A stretch of 64,000 nt of DNA, from assembly GCA_963814165.1 (NCBI GenBank), contig CAWFBW010000002.1:62001-126000 (forward strand), given 5' to 3'. This document shows positions 1-9,290 of this stretch, one piece after another. Under the pieces are notes generated by a model. It saw nothing but the letters and a program-made list of their open reading frames with translations, made no database searches and was not told the DNA's origin. Each line of letters opens with the position of its first letter. Position 1 is the first letter of the stretch. The DNA is from DASRAA01 sp963814165 (GTDB taxonomy: Bacteria; Acidobacteriota; Terriglobia; Terriglobales; Acidobacteriaceae). Both the position numbers and the translations under genes were made by a program.

Positions 1-1
1 G

Positions 2-397
2 CTGGAGCACTTGGCGCTGTCGTACTCCGCCACCACCAGGGGTCTGCTTCGCGCCACAGAGTCCGGGGCAATCGAGCGGGGCGGACGAACTTTGAAGCAG
101 CAAATGCGGCGCATCTATGTTCTGGGTTTGGGACGTTTCCCGGCTGGCGTTGAGGCTCCGAAGCATACCGTTCCAGGCGCGGGCCTCGGCGCGGATCCAT
201 TGCGCCGTTTCAATGATGCGCTGGTGGCCATGGATTCCATGCTGGTGGACTCGGAAAAAAGATTTGGAAAATCGGCGCGGGTTCTGAGCCATCCGGTGCT
301 GGGGCCGCTCACCGCGCAACAGTGGCGTCGCTTCCATGAGGTTCACGGGCGTCATCACTTGAAACAAGTGGCCGCGAGACTCAACGGACATCGATAG
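2..397 (+). CDS. DUF1569/DinB-like protein, 5' end cut by window edge
   Basis: The reading frame is open to the left edge; the residues before the first possible start (TTG at 11) continue the family pattern, so this is the C-terminal part of a longer gene. The end of the protein carries FHEVHGRHHLKQV, which matches the histidine-rich C-terminal helix of DUF1569 proteins in the DinB/YfiT four-helix superfamily. These are putative metal-binding proteins, often called damage-inducible or thiol-transferase-like; the substrate is unknown. It is followed 12 bp on by the convergent prepilin peptidase gene. The family call rests on motif recognition only, and the biochemical role cannot be read from the sequence. 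Confidence 0.6.
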   Translation: MEHLALSYSATTRGLLRATESGAIERGGRTLKQQMRRIYVLGLGRFPAGVEAPKHTVPGAGLGADPLRRFNDALVAMDSMLVDSEKRFGKSARVLSHPVLGPLTAQQWRRFHEVHGRHHLKQVAARLNGHR

Positions 398-408
398 ACC
401 GGACTCGG

Positions 409-1275
409 TCAGCGGAACAGTCCCAGATACCAGTTCCAGATTGCCTGTCCCAGGAACAGCGAAATCAGGGCACTTGTTCCGAGGAATACTCCGAACGGCA
501 CCGTGCGCGACAAGAATGAAATCGGCTCCGGCGGACCTGCTTTTGCAGGAAGTCGAATAATCAACGACAAGGCGTAAAGGGTTCCCAATCACAGGAGCGA
601 GGAAAATCACCAGCACGGTCAGTTTCAGTCCGAGAAAAGTTCCCACCATCGCCATCAGGACCATGTCGCCAAAGCCAAGGCCATCGCGCTTGCGCACCAG
701 ATAATAAACGGCCCAGGCAACGAAGAAGAAGCCAGCACCGAGCGCCGCCGCAACAGACCGCATCGAGGAATGAAAGGAGGTTCGGCGACGGTGTGGCTCT
801 TACGCCGAACTCCCACATCAGAAATCCGGTGCCGGACGAGTCGAGCGGGAAAACTCCATGCGAGAAGCAAGCCGACAGCGATGCCAGAGTATGTGAATTC
901 CGCCGGCAACAAGCCAGTTTCCGCATCCATGAAAATCAATCCGACAATCAGCAAGCAGAAGATCGCGGCTTTCAGGCCCAACCAGCCGAGCCCAAACGAC
1001 GCATAAGTTGCCACGAACAGAATGGCAGTCAGCAATTCGACGGCAGGATATCGCGCCGAGATCGAGACGCCGCAGTTTCGGCATCTTCCCTTTAAGAGAA
1101 GCCAGCTCAGAATGGGAACATTGTCACGCGCGGCAATGGGATGATGACAAAGCGGGCAGCAGGACCGCGGCGCAATGATCGATAGGCCGCGCGGAATGCG
1201 GCTGATACACACGTTCAGGAAGCTCCCGAACACGAGGCCGACAATGAAGATTACAACCGCAAGAATCGGGTCCAA
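409..1275 (-). pseudogene. prepilin peptidase (PilD/GspO type), three frameshifts
   Basis: Prepilin peptidases are membrane aspartyl proteases that cut and N-methylate type IV pilins and type II secretion pseudopilins. The N-terminus has the GSFLNVCISRIPRG signature, two CxxC pairs (CPLC and CRNC) and LIFMDAETGLLP, which holds the first catalytic Asp; a GFGDMVLMAMVG stretch holds the second. The protein reads through only if the frame changes near 848, 745 and 585. At each place removing one base from a short run (CCC, TT, AA) restores family sequence, ending in a hydrophobic tail that stops at 409. The start is TTG at 1275 with AGTAGG upstream. Three same-type indels suggest sequence errors; real inactivation is the alternative. 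Confidence 0.8.
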
Positions 1276-1330
1276 TCGCCTACTAGACTACGTCGTCTGA
1301 CTGCGCGTGGGAAGAACTACCGGTAATCGC

Positions 1331-2398
1331 TCAGGGCAGGGGATTCCGGGTGCCGCTGCGATTGATGGCGGTCTGCTGGGTCACCGTAACCGTATTGATC
1401 AAGAGAAAGCTGAGGGTTGCCTCGGGCGCCAGCTTGATTTGCTCGCCTTTCTTGGTTGCGGCCGCACCTGTACCTGCGCCCGCGCCCGCGACTGAGCCGA
1501 TAGCGGCCCCTTTGCCTCCGCCGGCGAGACCGCCGATGATGGCGCCGATGGCCGCGCCTCCGCCGGCTTTAATCGCCGTATTCTTGCCCTCGCCCTTGCC
1601 CTCCCGCGACCACTGGTTGGTCTGGATGTTGTAGGTCTTGCCATTGACCGAAAGAGAGTTGAGTTCCAAAGTCAGCACGGAGTTTCCAGCAAACCGCCCA
1701 GCACTCTTGACGTCTACGACACGGCCCACGACGTCAGCGCCGGGAGGAATGACGGCTTGGTCATCGATCACGATTGGCGCGCCCATAGTGGCATGAAAGG
1801 TATCGCCGACCTGGTTGCGTTCGGTGTCGAGGGAATCGTTCAGCCGAATGGTGATTTGCGTTCCCGCCGGAATAGTGATCTTCTTCGGCGGCGGAGGTGG
1901 CGGAGGAACTTGTGCAACGGCTGGTTCAGTCGGAGTTGCCGGAGTGTTGACGGCCGGCACGTTGGGTTCGCTGGTCGCTGGCGCAAAAGACGGCGCTGGA
2001 GGCAGTGTAGCCGCCCGGCGAGTTGGCAAAGCGGCTTTCTTGACCGGGTTGGTTGCGACCGGCGGTGCCGGCGGGGGCTCCGGCTCGACAGCGGGATTCG
2101 CCTGCGCTTGCTGCACTACCAAGTTGTTGACGACGGTCCTCACTCCCTCAACCCGGGCCGCCGTGGCGGCGGCAGATTTGCGCTCGTCGTCACTGGCTAC
2201 GTCGCCGCTCAGCGTGACGACGCCGTGGTCGGCCTTCACCTCAACACCTCGGCTGGCGATTCTATCGTCGCGCTGCAGGTTGCGCTGGACTTCAGCAGCG
2301 ACCTGGGCATCGCTGCGAGCCGGCGCACGGTTACATGCGACAAGACCAAACGACACCGCCAAGGCTGCCAGACCAAGAAATGAAAACCACCACTTCAT
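1331..2398 (-). CDS. BON-domain lipoprotein with glycine-zipper tail
   Basis: A lipoprotein signal with the lipobox LVAC (Cys22) predicts a lipid-anchored envelope protein. Residues about 30-95 form a BON domain (VTLSGDV and VEGVRTVVNNL pattern), a module thought to bind membranes or phospholipid. A long Pro/Ala-rich linker follows, then a second domain around 170-260 with VIPPGADVVGRVVDV and a Gly/Ala-rich segment about 275-310 that resembles a glycine zipper. GAGGAG lies just upstream of the ATG. It is a single gene between the prepilin peptidase and the two-component pair. No enzyme motif is visible, and a role in envelope integrity is an inference. Confidence 0.75.
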   Translation of the reverse strand: MKWWFSFLGLAALAVSFGLVACNRAPARSDAQVAAEVQRNLQRDDRIASRGVEVKADHGVVTLSGDVASDDERKSAAATAARVEGVRTVVNNLVVQQAQANPAVEPEPPPAPPVATNPVKKAALPTRRAATLPPAPSFAPATSEPNVPAVNTPATPTEPAVAQVPPPPPPPKKITIPAGTQITIRLNDSLDTERNQVGDTFHATMGAPIVIDDQAVIPPGADVVGRVVDVKSAGRFAGNSVLTLELNSLSVNGKTYNIQTNQWSREGKGEGKNTAIKAGGGAAIGAIIGGLAGGGKGAAIGSVAGAGAGTGAAATKKGEQIKLAPEATLSFLLINTVTVTQQTAINRSGTRNPLP

Positions 2399-2516
2399 TC
2401 ATAACTCCTCGAATATTTGCTGTTAGCCTAAACCCGAAATGGTGGGAGTAGTCGCTGCCATCGTTAATGTCAGCCAGGCGTGGACAAAGACTCCGGAACG
2501 TTGCAAACAATAGAAA

Positions 2517-2539
2517 CGGGGCCGATTAGCCGTGCCCCT
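2517..2539 (-). terminator. weak terminator-like hairpin after the response regulator
   Basis: GGGGC and GCCCC arms lie about 20 bp downstream of the response-regulator stop. On the minus strand they are followed by a T-rich stretch (GTTTCTATTGTTTG). The stem is short, so this is only a candidate. Confidence 0.3.
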
Positions 2540-2560
2540 AGATGCAGCTCCAACGAACCG

Positions 2561-3235
2561 CTAGCTCTGCTGGTCGGTCACGTGGTTGTTGATAGCAAAC
2601 AGCGCCAGCTCCAACCGACTGGCGACACCAACCTTGTCAAAAATGTTGGTGAGGTGGTGCTTGACCGTGTCTTCGCTCAAGGTAAATTTGCGGGCAATTT
2701 CCTTATTGCTGAGTCCCGCGACAATGGTCGTCAGGATATCCATCTCGCGCTTGGTGAGGCCAAAGTTCTTGGGCGGCCGGTCACCGGAGGCGTTGAGGCG
2801 CATGAACTCGACAATATCGCCAACGGCCTCACGGCCGATCCAGTATTCACCAGCCATCACCGTACGGATGGCTTTCATCAGAAGCTGGGTGGCAGCTTCT
2901 TTCATGACCACGCCACGTGCGCCCAATTGCAGCGCCTGCACAATCTGGACACGCTCTATGGCTGCGGTCAGCACGATGATCTTGGTGTTCTTCCCATCGC
3001 CGACTGCAGACAACTCGCGCATCGCCTCCATGCCGGGCAAGCGCGGCATGTTGAGATCGAGCAGCAAGACGTCCGGCGCCGTCTGCTTAGTCTGTGCAAC
3101 GGCCTCGTGACCGTCGGCAGCTTCTCCAACGACTTCCAATTCCGTCTCGGCTTCCAGCAGCCGGCGAAGGCCGTCGCGAAAGATGGTATGGTCATCGGCA
3201 ATAACGATGCGAACCGTGGCAACCTTGCTATCCAT
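2561..3235 (-). CDS. NarL/FixJ-family response regulator
   Basis: An N-terminal receiver domain has the acidic pair D14-D15, phospho-acceptor D60 (LLLDLNMPR) and the conserved Lys in VMKEAA. A LuxR-type helix-turn-helix follows from about residue 160 (LTKREMDILTTIVAGLSNKEIA then DTVKHHLTNIF), typical of NarL-class transcription factors. The ATG at 3235 is preferred over an upstream in-frame start because it begins the family sequence and overlaps the kinase stop by 8 bp (ATGGATAG), which implies translational coupling. The regulator therefore pairs with the kinase encoded just upstream. The target promoters are not evident. Confidence 0.92.
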   Translation of the reverse strand: MDSKVATVRIVIADDHTIFRDGLRRLLEAETELEVVGEAADGHEAVAQTKQTAPDVLLLDLNMPRLPGMEAMRELSAVGDGKNTKIIVLTAAIERVQIVQALQLGARGVVMKEAATQLLMKAIRTVMAGEYWIGREAVGDIVEFMRLNASGDRPPKNFGLTKREMDILTTIVAGLSNKEIARKFTLSEDTVKHHLTNIFDKVGVASRLELALFAINNHVTDQQS

Positions 3236-5030
3236 AGAATTCGTACCCTTTCTGAGGAACCGTGATCTCCAACCTCGAACCGTGGCCAGGACTGGATTCA
3301 ATCACCATATCACCGCCAATGGCCCGAATTCTCTCTTTTATTACAGTCGGACCCCGGTGCAGAACATCCAATTCGCCCAGGGTAAGACGTCCACTGAACG
3401 GGAAGCCGTGCCCATCGTCGTCGATGACGAGCTTCCACAAGCCGTTCTGCGCGCCAAACCGCACGTAAACCGATTTGGCGCCGCTGTGCTTGCGCACATT
3501 TACCAAACCTTCCTGCACCACCCGAACCAGCTCGCGACAAGCAGAAGCAGGCAAGGTAACTTCTTCGAGCTCAGAAACGAACCTGACGTCCAAACCGGTG
3601 TCGTTACGAAATCGTTCTACGAGTTGGGCGACAAAGTCAAGAAATTGTTCGGGGCCAATTTCAACCGGCCTCATACTCAGCATCAATTCCCGCATGTTGA
3701 GCACTTCCTCGCGCAATAACTGCTGAATACGTTCCAGTTCGCCAGTCTGGGGATGGCCGTTCGACCGGCGTCGCAAAACGTCAACCTGCATCTCGATACT
3801 GATCAGGGACTGGATGGCCGTATCATGAAGTTCACGAGCTACTCGTGCCCGTTCCATGGCGCCAGCGCGCGAGCGTAACCGGCGGAACAAGTAAATGGAA
3901 TAGAGGGCCGGGGCGACCTGACGCAAGGTGTTTTGCGCGAACCGCAGCTCGCGTTCACGATTCCAGCCCAACTGGCCGCCGACCAGCACAAAGCGGCCAT
4001 TCCATTCGCGGCCCAGATCGACTTGCAACACGACAGCCGAGGTTGCGTCGCTGACCGCCAGTGGAATCTCCGCCGAGTCTGAAACGCTGACCCGGCGCCC
4101 CTCATCGTCGATTGCATAAACCGCTGTCTTTCCGTTATTCAACCGTTGAACCGAGAACGCGTGCGGAGCCCTTCGTAACAACGCCAATTCCTGATCGGAA
4201 ACACCGATTTCACGGACCTCGGCCCCCGATTGAGGCCCAAGGGCGATTTCCCATCGGAACATTCTCCCACTGCCGGACTGACGTACCAGCGCGTAGACGC
4301 TAGTACTCCCAAAAACCTTCGCCAACGAGGCCGATACCTGGGTAAGCACTTCATTAAGCCGATTTCCGACGCGCGTCAGCGATAACAAACGGTTGGTAAA
4401 GGCTATCTCTGCGCGTAATTCCTTTTCCCGCTCGGCCAGGTATCCCAATAGAAATCCAGCCATGATGAGGAAAGCGGCATGCAATACAAGGCGAGACACA
4501 CTCAACTGCGTGTACAGCAACCGTCCCAGTTCTGCGGGGCCCAATGCCACGATGCCCTCTTGCAGTACCAGGACAATGCTGCATCCGACGGCAGTGAGCA
4601 TGGTTTCATACAAACCGAACCGGTATGCCGTCGTCATCAGGGCAAACAGGAAGAACACGAACACCAGGCTGCTGGGCGGATCGGCGAACAGGCAAAGCGC
4701 AACGGGCAAGAAAACGTCACTTGCCTGCATGACTTTGACGAAGGTCACTCCGATATCGGGATTCATGAACATCCAGATCAAGAACCCGAGGTTTTGCACG
4801 CAGTACATCACTAACAGTAAGATCAACAACTGGTTGTAGGGATCTGGAGAGAGTGGATGGATGAGATCGACGATGAGCGAGGTCAATCCCAAAGCGACCC
4901 GAGAGATCGCCAGGACCCGTTCTACACGAGGGTTCTCGTATTGCAGTCCAGTGGCCTGAAGACGAGCGAGAAACCGGGAACCGAAGAGCGATTGGCGCAC
5001 GCGAGGGTCCTTTTTACGGGCGCGAAACAT
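3228..5030 (-). CDS. NarX/DesK-type sensor histidine kinase
   Basis: The N-terminal about 200 residues contain around six hydrophobic membrane spans, followed by a coiled segment (AEREKELRAEI) and a GAF-like region about 220-380. A HisKA_3 dimerisation/phosphoacceptor box has His402 in ARVARELHDTAIQSL. The HATPase_c domain shows the N box EGLVNVRKHSGA and the G1-type box DDDGHGF. It autophosphorylates and passes phosphate to the NarL-type regulator whose start codon overlaps its stop. The signal sensed by the membrane domain cannot be deduced; the sensor lacks a large periplasmic domain, so an intramembrane or cytoplasmic cue is likely. Confidence 0.9.
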   Translation of the reverse strand: MFRARKKDPRVRQSLFGSRFLARLQATGLQYENPRVERVLAISRVALGLTSLIVDLIHPLSPDPYNQLLILLLVMYCVQNLGFLIWMFMNPDIGVTFVKVMQASDVFLPVALCLFADPPSSLVFVFFLFALMTTAYRFGLYETMLTAVGCSIVLVLQEGIVALGPAELGRLLYTQLSVSRLVLHAAFLIMAGFLLGYLAEREKELRAEIAFTNRLLSLTRVGNRLNEVLTQVSASLAKVFGSTSVYALVRQSGSGRMFRWEIALGPQSGAEVREIGVSDQELALLRRAPHAFSVQRLNNGKTAVYAIDDEGRRVSVSDSAEIPLAVSDATSAVVLQVDLGREWNGRFVLVGGQLGWNRERELRFAQNTLRQVAPALYSIYLFRRLRSRAGAMERARVARELHDTAIQSLISIEMQVDVLRRRSNGHPQTGELERIQQLLREEVLNMRELMLSMRPVEIGPEQFLDFVAQLVERFRNDTGLDVRFVSELEEVTLPASACRELVRVVQEGLVNVRKHSGAKSVYVRFGAQNGLWKLVIDDDGHGFPFSGRLTLGELDVLHRGPTVIKERIRAIGGDMVIESSPGHGSRLEITVPQKGYEFYG

Positions 5031-5179
5031 CCATGTTGCCGATTATGCACACTAAAGCGCTATTTCGCAATGCACCTAGTGGGTCATGGCCGGACGCTAC
5101 CGCTGTCTGGACATCGCCAGATTCTTGCAAACTAGTGATTTAGTTTTGTTTCCGTGGACTCGTAGCAAAGGATGGTCTT

Positions 5180-6964
5180 ATGAAAATCCGGGTCGCAGTT
5201 ATAACAATTGTTATCACGCATGCTCTGCTCGCCATGACCGCCTTTGGATCTCAGACGAACCAAAAGTCGGACGTTGTGTCTTCTCCGGCCGGAACCATAA
5301 ACGGATACCAGCCGCGATGGTGGAAAGAAGCCATCGTGTACCAGGTGTACCCTCGGTCATTCAAAGACTCGAACGGCGACGGAATCGGAGACTTGAAGGG
5401 CATCACCTCGGAGCTGGATTACATACAAGGCCTGGGCGTGAATGTGATCTGGCTGAGCCCGCATTACGATTCACCGAACGCCGATAACGGTTACGACATC
5501 CGAGACTACCGCAAGGTCATGACCGAATTCGGCACAATGGCCGACTTCGACGAGCTGCTCAAAGGCGTGAAGCAGCGGCATATGAAGCTGGTCCTGGATC
5601 TGGTGGTGAACCACACCAGCGACGAGCACGCGTGGTTCGTCGAGAGCAGGAAGTCCAAGGACAATCCCTACCGCGACTACTACATCTGGCGGCCTGGCAA
5701 AGATGGAAATCCGCCGAACAACTGGACGTCATTCTTTTCAGGATCGGCATGGAAGCTGGATCCGGCGACTGGCGAGTACTATCTGCATCTATTTGCGGAA
5801 AAGCAGCCTGACTTGAACTGGGACAACCCGAAGGTCCGCAACGAAGTTTACGACCTCATGAAGTTCTGGCTGGACAAGGGTGTCGATGGGTTTCGCATGG
5901 ACGTGATCCCATTTATCTCGAAGCCGGAGGGCTTGCCGGACCTTCCGCCGGAGGCCAAGGCTCAGCCGCAATACTTCTACGCAATGGGCCCGCATCTTCA
6001 CGAATACCTGCAGGAAATGAACAAGGAAGTGTTGTCGAAGTACGACGTAATGACCGTCGGCGAGGCGTTTGGCGTCACGCTGGACCAGACCCCTACGCTG
6101 GTGGACGAGCGCCGCAACGAACTGAACATGATCTTCAATTTCGACGCAGTCCGACTCAATCGAAACGGTGATCTCTGGCGCGATTGGAAGCTCACCGAGT
6201 TGAAAGCCATCTACACCAAGCAGGACCAGGCCCTGGATGTCCACAGTTGGAACACCGTGTTTCTGTCGAACCACGACAATCCGCGCGTCGTGTCAGCTTT
6301 TGGCAATGACTCGCCGGCGTTCCGCGTCGCCTCGGCGAAGGCACTGGCGACGATGCTGCTGACGCTGAAGGGCACGCCCTTCATTTACCAGGGCGACGAG
6401 CTTGGCATGACCAATTACCCGTTTACGAGCATCGACCAGTTCGACGACATAGCGGTAAAGAATGCGTGGAAGACCGTCGTGGTAAGTAAACAGGTCAGTG
6501 CTGAGTACTTCCTGTCTGAAATGCGAAAGACCAGCCGCGACAATGCGCGCACGCCGATGCAGTGGGATAGCTCGGCCAATGCAGGATTCACGACGGCGGC
6601 AAAGCCGTGGCTCGCGGTGAACCCGAATTATCTCGAAATCAATGCCAAGAAGGAATTGAGCGACAAGGGATCGGTCTATCACTACTTTGGACAGATGGTT
6701 GAAGTCCGGAGGAAATCGCCAGTGTTTGTGTATGGCGATTACAAGGATCTTGACCCCGCGAACCTGCAGATCTTTGCGTACACACGCTCCATCGGCGCTG
6801 AGCGATATCTTGTAGTGCTGAATTTTTCCACCGATGCAATCACCTACAAACTGCCGGGAAACATCCAAGCGAAACAGTTGGTGATTTCGAACCTAAGCAG
6901 GACGGACGAACGCGGCGGAGTGCTGCACCTGAAGGGCTGGGAAGCGCGAGTTTACAAGTTCTAG
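5180..6964 (+). CDS. secreted GH13 alpha-glucosidase (oligo-1,6-glucosidase type)
   Basis: Family GH13 enzyme that hydrolyses alpha-1,4/1,6-linked oligosaccharides. After a Sec signal peptide (about residues 1-23) the barrel begins with WWKEAIVYQVYPRSF and the calcium-loop-like DSNGDGIGDL. The catalytic set is present: nucleophile D241 (GFRMDV), acid/base E295 (TVGEAF) and stabiliser D366 (NHDNPR). DLVVNHTSDEH matches conserved region I. The C-terminal beta domain is about 80 residues. It resembles subfamily 31 enzymes, but the signal peptide places it in the periplasm or outside, unlike most cytoplasmic members. An AAAGGA ribosome site precedes the ATG. It stands alone, divergent from the sensor kinase. 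Confidence 0.9.
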   Translation: MKIRVAVITIVITHALLAMTAFGSQTNQKSDVVSSPAGTINGYQPRWWKEAIVYQVYPRSFKDSNGDGIGDLKGITSELDYIQGLGVNVIWLSPHYDSPNADNGYDIRDYRKVMTEFGTMADFDELLKGVKQRHMKLVLDLVVNHTSDEHAWFVESRKSKDNPYRDYYIWRPGKDGNPPNNWTSFFSGSAWKLDPATGEYYLHLFAEKQPDLNWDNPKVRNEVYDLMKFWLDKGVDGFRMDVIPFISKPEGLPDLPPEAKAQPQYFYAMGPHLHEYLQEMNKEVLSKYDVMTVGEAFGVTLDQTPTLVDERRNELNMIFNFDAVRLNRNGDLWRDWKLTELKAIYTKQDQALDVHSWNTVFLSNHDNPRVVSAFGNDSPAFRVASAKALATMLLTLKGTPFIYQGDELGMTNYPFTSIDQFDDIAVKNAWKTVVVSKQVSAEYFLSEMRKTSRDNARTPMQWDSSANAGFTTAAKPWLAVNPNYLEINAKKELSDKGSVYHYFGQMVEVRRKSPVFVYGDYKDLDPANLQIFAYTRSIGAERYLVVLNFSTDAITYKLPGNIQAKQLVISNLSRTDERGGVLHLKGWEARVYKF

Positions 6965-6981
6965 GACCTGCGGGAAACCGG

Positions 6982-7617
6982 CTACTTCTCGATCCGGATG
7001 AACTCGCCCGACGTGGCGTCCACGGCGATGCGAAGCTTTGTATCCCGTGGATTGTTGCCGTACAGCACATGCCATACGAGTTGGTTCTTGGTGGTGTCCC
7101 AATCGAGCACGAAGATCACTGGCTGCTTGGGGTCTTTCTTCGTGAGCTTGTCGCCGCCGTTTTTCTGAGCGACCTCGTAGGCGTGGTCGCTATCGACTTT
7201 GAGAAAGGCAATGTCAAATGTCTGAGTGGAGCTGTTGGTCGGGCTCCAACTGTCCTCGGCAGAGAAAGTGATTCCGGGTTCCGGCGCGTCCGGGCCAACC
7301 AAACCTGACCAAGCGAACAACTTCATCATGCGCCTCGACGGCGATGCAAATGACGCTCGCCACAACCCAGACTTTCCTTCCGCCGTTGGAGCATCGGCGG
7401 TGAACTGTGACTGCAAGCGAAAGGGCTTTACATCCGGGGCCCAACCCCGTGCTGCCAAGTACATCCGCTGGAAGGCGGTGCGGCCGGTGTCGTACTGGGC
7501 TTCCTTTACCGCCGGTTTGGCCGCGGACTGCGATGAAGATTCCGTGCCGGCTTTCTTTTCCGACGAGCACGAAACTAAGAGTCCCAAGACAATGCAGATG
7601 AGTGCAGTCCTAAACAT
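6982..7617 (-). CDS. hypothetical lipoprotein
   Basis: A short hydrophobic N-terminus ending in LLVSC (Cys17) followed by SSEKK is a lipoprotein signal. The remaining about 190 residues contain no motif I recognise. The C-terminal half (VIFVLDWDTTKNQLVWHVLYG, then a DATSGEFIRIEK ending) looks like a PepSY-type or similar small alpha/beta fold, which is inference from pattern only. It converges tail-to-tail with the GH13 gene with 17 bp between stops. It is probably an envelope protein conserved among relatives. Confidence 0.65.
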   Translation of the reverse strand: MFRTALICIVLGLLVSCSSEKKAGTESSSQSAAKPAVKEAQYDTGRTAFQRMYLAARGWAPDVKPFRLQSQFTADAPTAEGKSGLWRASFASPSRRMMKLFAWSGLVGPDAPEPGITFSAEDSWSPTNSSTQTFDIAFLKVDSDHAYEVAQKNGGDKLTKKDPKQPVIFVLDWDTTKNQLVWHVLYGNNPRDTKLRIAVDATSGEFIRIEK

Positions 7618-7700
7618 TTCGGAATTCTCCCGGCACAGGACCCGGCCACTGCTGTGCGTCAGCTCGACGAAGAGTGGGGCTGCTTGAGTTCAGTGTACCG

Positions 7701-9164
7701 TCATTGCGGCACGATGGGCGAGAGGCGTCCTTGCTTGGCGCGCTCGTAGACTTTCACGTAGTCGCGGGCTGCCACGGCCCAAGAGTAATCCTGAACCATG
7801 CCGTTGTGCATCAGCTTTTCCCACCTCTGGCGGTCCCGGTACGCAAGCGCGGCAGCCTTGACGGTGTCGAGGAGCGCCTCGCCGGAGTAGTCCTTAAATT
7901 TGAAGCCGGTGCCTTTCCCATTGGCGGCGTCATATTGTTCAATCGTATCGTCGAGTCCGCCGGTTGCCCTGACGATCGGCACGGTTCCGTACTTCAGGCT
8001 ATACAACTGATTCAACCCTGCGGGCTCGTACTTCGAGGGCATCAGGAACATATCAGCGCCAGCCTCGATCTTGTGAGCGAGCCGGTTGTTAAATTCGATC
8101 TTGACGGCGAATTTCTGCGGGTACTGCTTGTTCAGCCGGCGGAACATGTCTTCGTATTCGCGATCACCTGTGCCGAGCGCGATCACGATGAGCTCTTCCC
8201 TCGCCATGCGGTCGGCCACATGCTGGATGAGGTCGAATCCCTTTTGTCCGGCAAAGCGGGATACGATTCCGACCACCGGCAGTTGGGTTTCGGCAGCAAG
8301 GCCAAACTCTTTCAGCAAATCCCGCTTGCACTTGGTTTTGCCCGCCATGTCGTCGACAGAAAAGTTGGCGGCGATCATGGGATCGGTGGACGGGTTCCAT
8401 TCCGAATAGTCCACTCCGTTCAGAATGCCGGTCAGGGTCGCGGCGCGCGCGCGGAGCACGCCTTCCAGACCAAAGCCGTACTCGGTAGTCTGAATCTCCT
8501 GCGCATACTTACGGCTTACGGTCGTCAGGTAATCCGCGGCATCGATGGCGCCTTTGAGGAAGTTGACTTTCCCGTAGAACTCGAGCTTGTCCATGCTGAA
8601 CAGGTCCCACGGCAGCATCAGCAAAGGCAGAATCTCGGAGGGGAACAGTCCCTGGTAACCCAGATTGTGGATCGTGAACACGCAGCGTGTTTGAGCAAAT
8701 CCAGGGTCTTCCTGGTAAAGAGTTCGCAGAAGTATCGGAATAAGCGCGGTCTGCCAATCGTGGCAGTGAAAGATTTCGGGGATACCAAGAATCTTGGTTG
8801 CCTCCATCACGGCGCGGCAAAACAGGGCAAAGCGTTCAGCGTTGTCGTGATAGTCACCCAGCGGTGTACCGTACAGCGCGTCGCGATCGAAAAACGGCGG
8901 GTAATCGATGAAGTAATACTGCACGCCGTTGCGGATTCCGCCATCCAGGACCGAACAGAAACGGTAGCGGTCATCGAAGGGAACGGTAATACTGCGGATT
9001 ACGAGGCTGGGGTTCTCGAGCTTCGTACTGCGGTACTTGGGAACATACACCGCAACGTCGTGTCCAAGGAGGGCCAGCGCCTGAGGCAAAGATCCCACCA
9101 CGTCCGCCAACCCGCCGGTCTTGGAAAATGGGACACATTCCGACGCCGCGAAAACGATATGCAT
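7701..9164 (-). CDS. glgA: glycogen (starch) synthase, GT5
   Basis: Transfers glucose from ADP- or UDP-glucose to the growing alpha-1,4-glucan. The N-terminus MHIVFAASECVPFSKTGGLADV contains the KTGGL nucleotide-sugar binding signature of GT5. The C-terminal GT-B domain shows GIVSRFAGQKGFDL and the catalytic-region motif MPSKYEPAGLNQLYSLKYG with the conserved Glu. At 487 residues it has normal family length and is uninterrupted. CGGAGG precedes the ATG. It is divergent from rsmA. With the GH13 enzyme nearby it suggests alpha-glucan storage and turnover, but no other glg genes are in the window. Confidence 0.95.
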   Translation of the reverse strand: MHIVFAASECVPFSKTGGLADVVGSLPQALALLGHDVAVYVPKYRSTKLENPSLVIRSITVPFDDRYRFCSVLDGGIRNGVQYYFIDYPPFFDRDALYGTPLGDYHDNAERFALFCRAVMEATKILGIPEIFHCHDWQTALIPILLRTLYQEDPGFAQTRCVFTIHNLGYQGLFPSEILPLLMLPWDLFSMDKLEFYGKVNFLKGAIDAADYLTTVSRKYAQEIQTTEYGFGLEGVLRARAATLTGILNGVDYSEWNPSTDPMIAANFSVDDMAGKTKCKRDLLKEFGLAAETQLPVVGIVSRFAGQKGFDLIQHVADRMAREELIVIALGTGDREYEDMFRRLNKQYPQKFAVKIEFNNRLAHKIEAGADMFLMPSKYEPAGLNQLYSLKYGTVPIVRATGGLDDTIEQYDAANGKGTGFKFKDYSGEALLDTVKAAALAYRDRQRWEKLMHNGMVQDYSWAVAARDYVKVYERAKQGRLSPIVPQ

Positions 9165-9290
9165 GAATCCTCCGGGTGCGCTGGAACCTTGCCAAGCCCC
9201 CGCGACGGGAGCATCCTAGCCGCTCCGCGACTATGATAATGAGACGCGCGAGACACTTGAGTCTAATCGCGGAATCGAAAGAGGGTCAAC

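Noticed and set aside
5201..5214. Perfect 14-bp palindrome ATAACAATTGTTAT at the start of the GH13 gene
   Set aside because: It lies inside codons for Val-Ile-Thr-Ile-Val-Ile of the signal peptide, where such a palindrome arises easily; no regulator gene is adjacent.
7674..9236. 520-codon frame antisense to glgA
   Set aside because: Same shadow effect; the glgA frame carries complete GT5 motifs.
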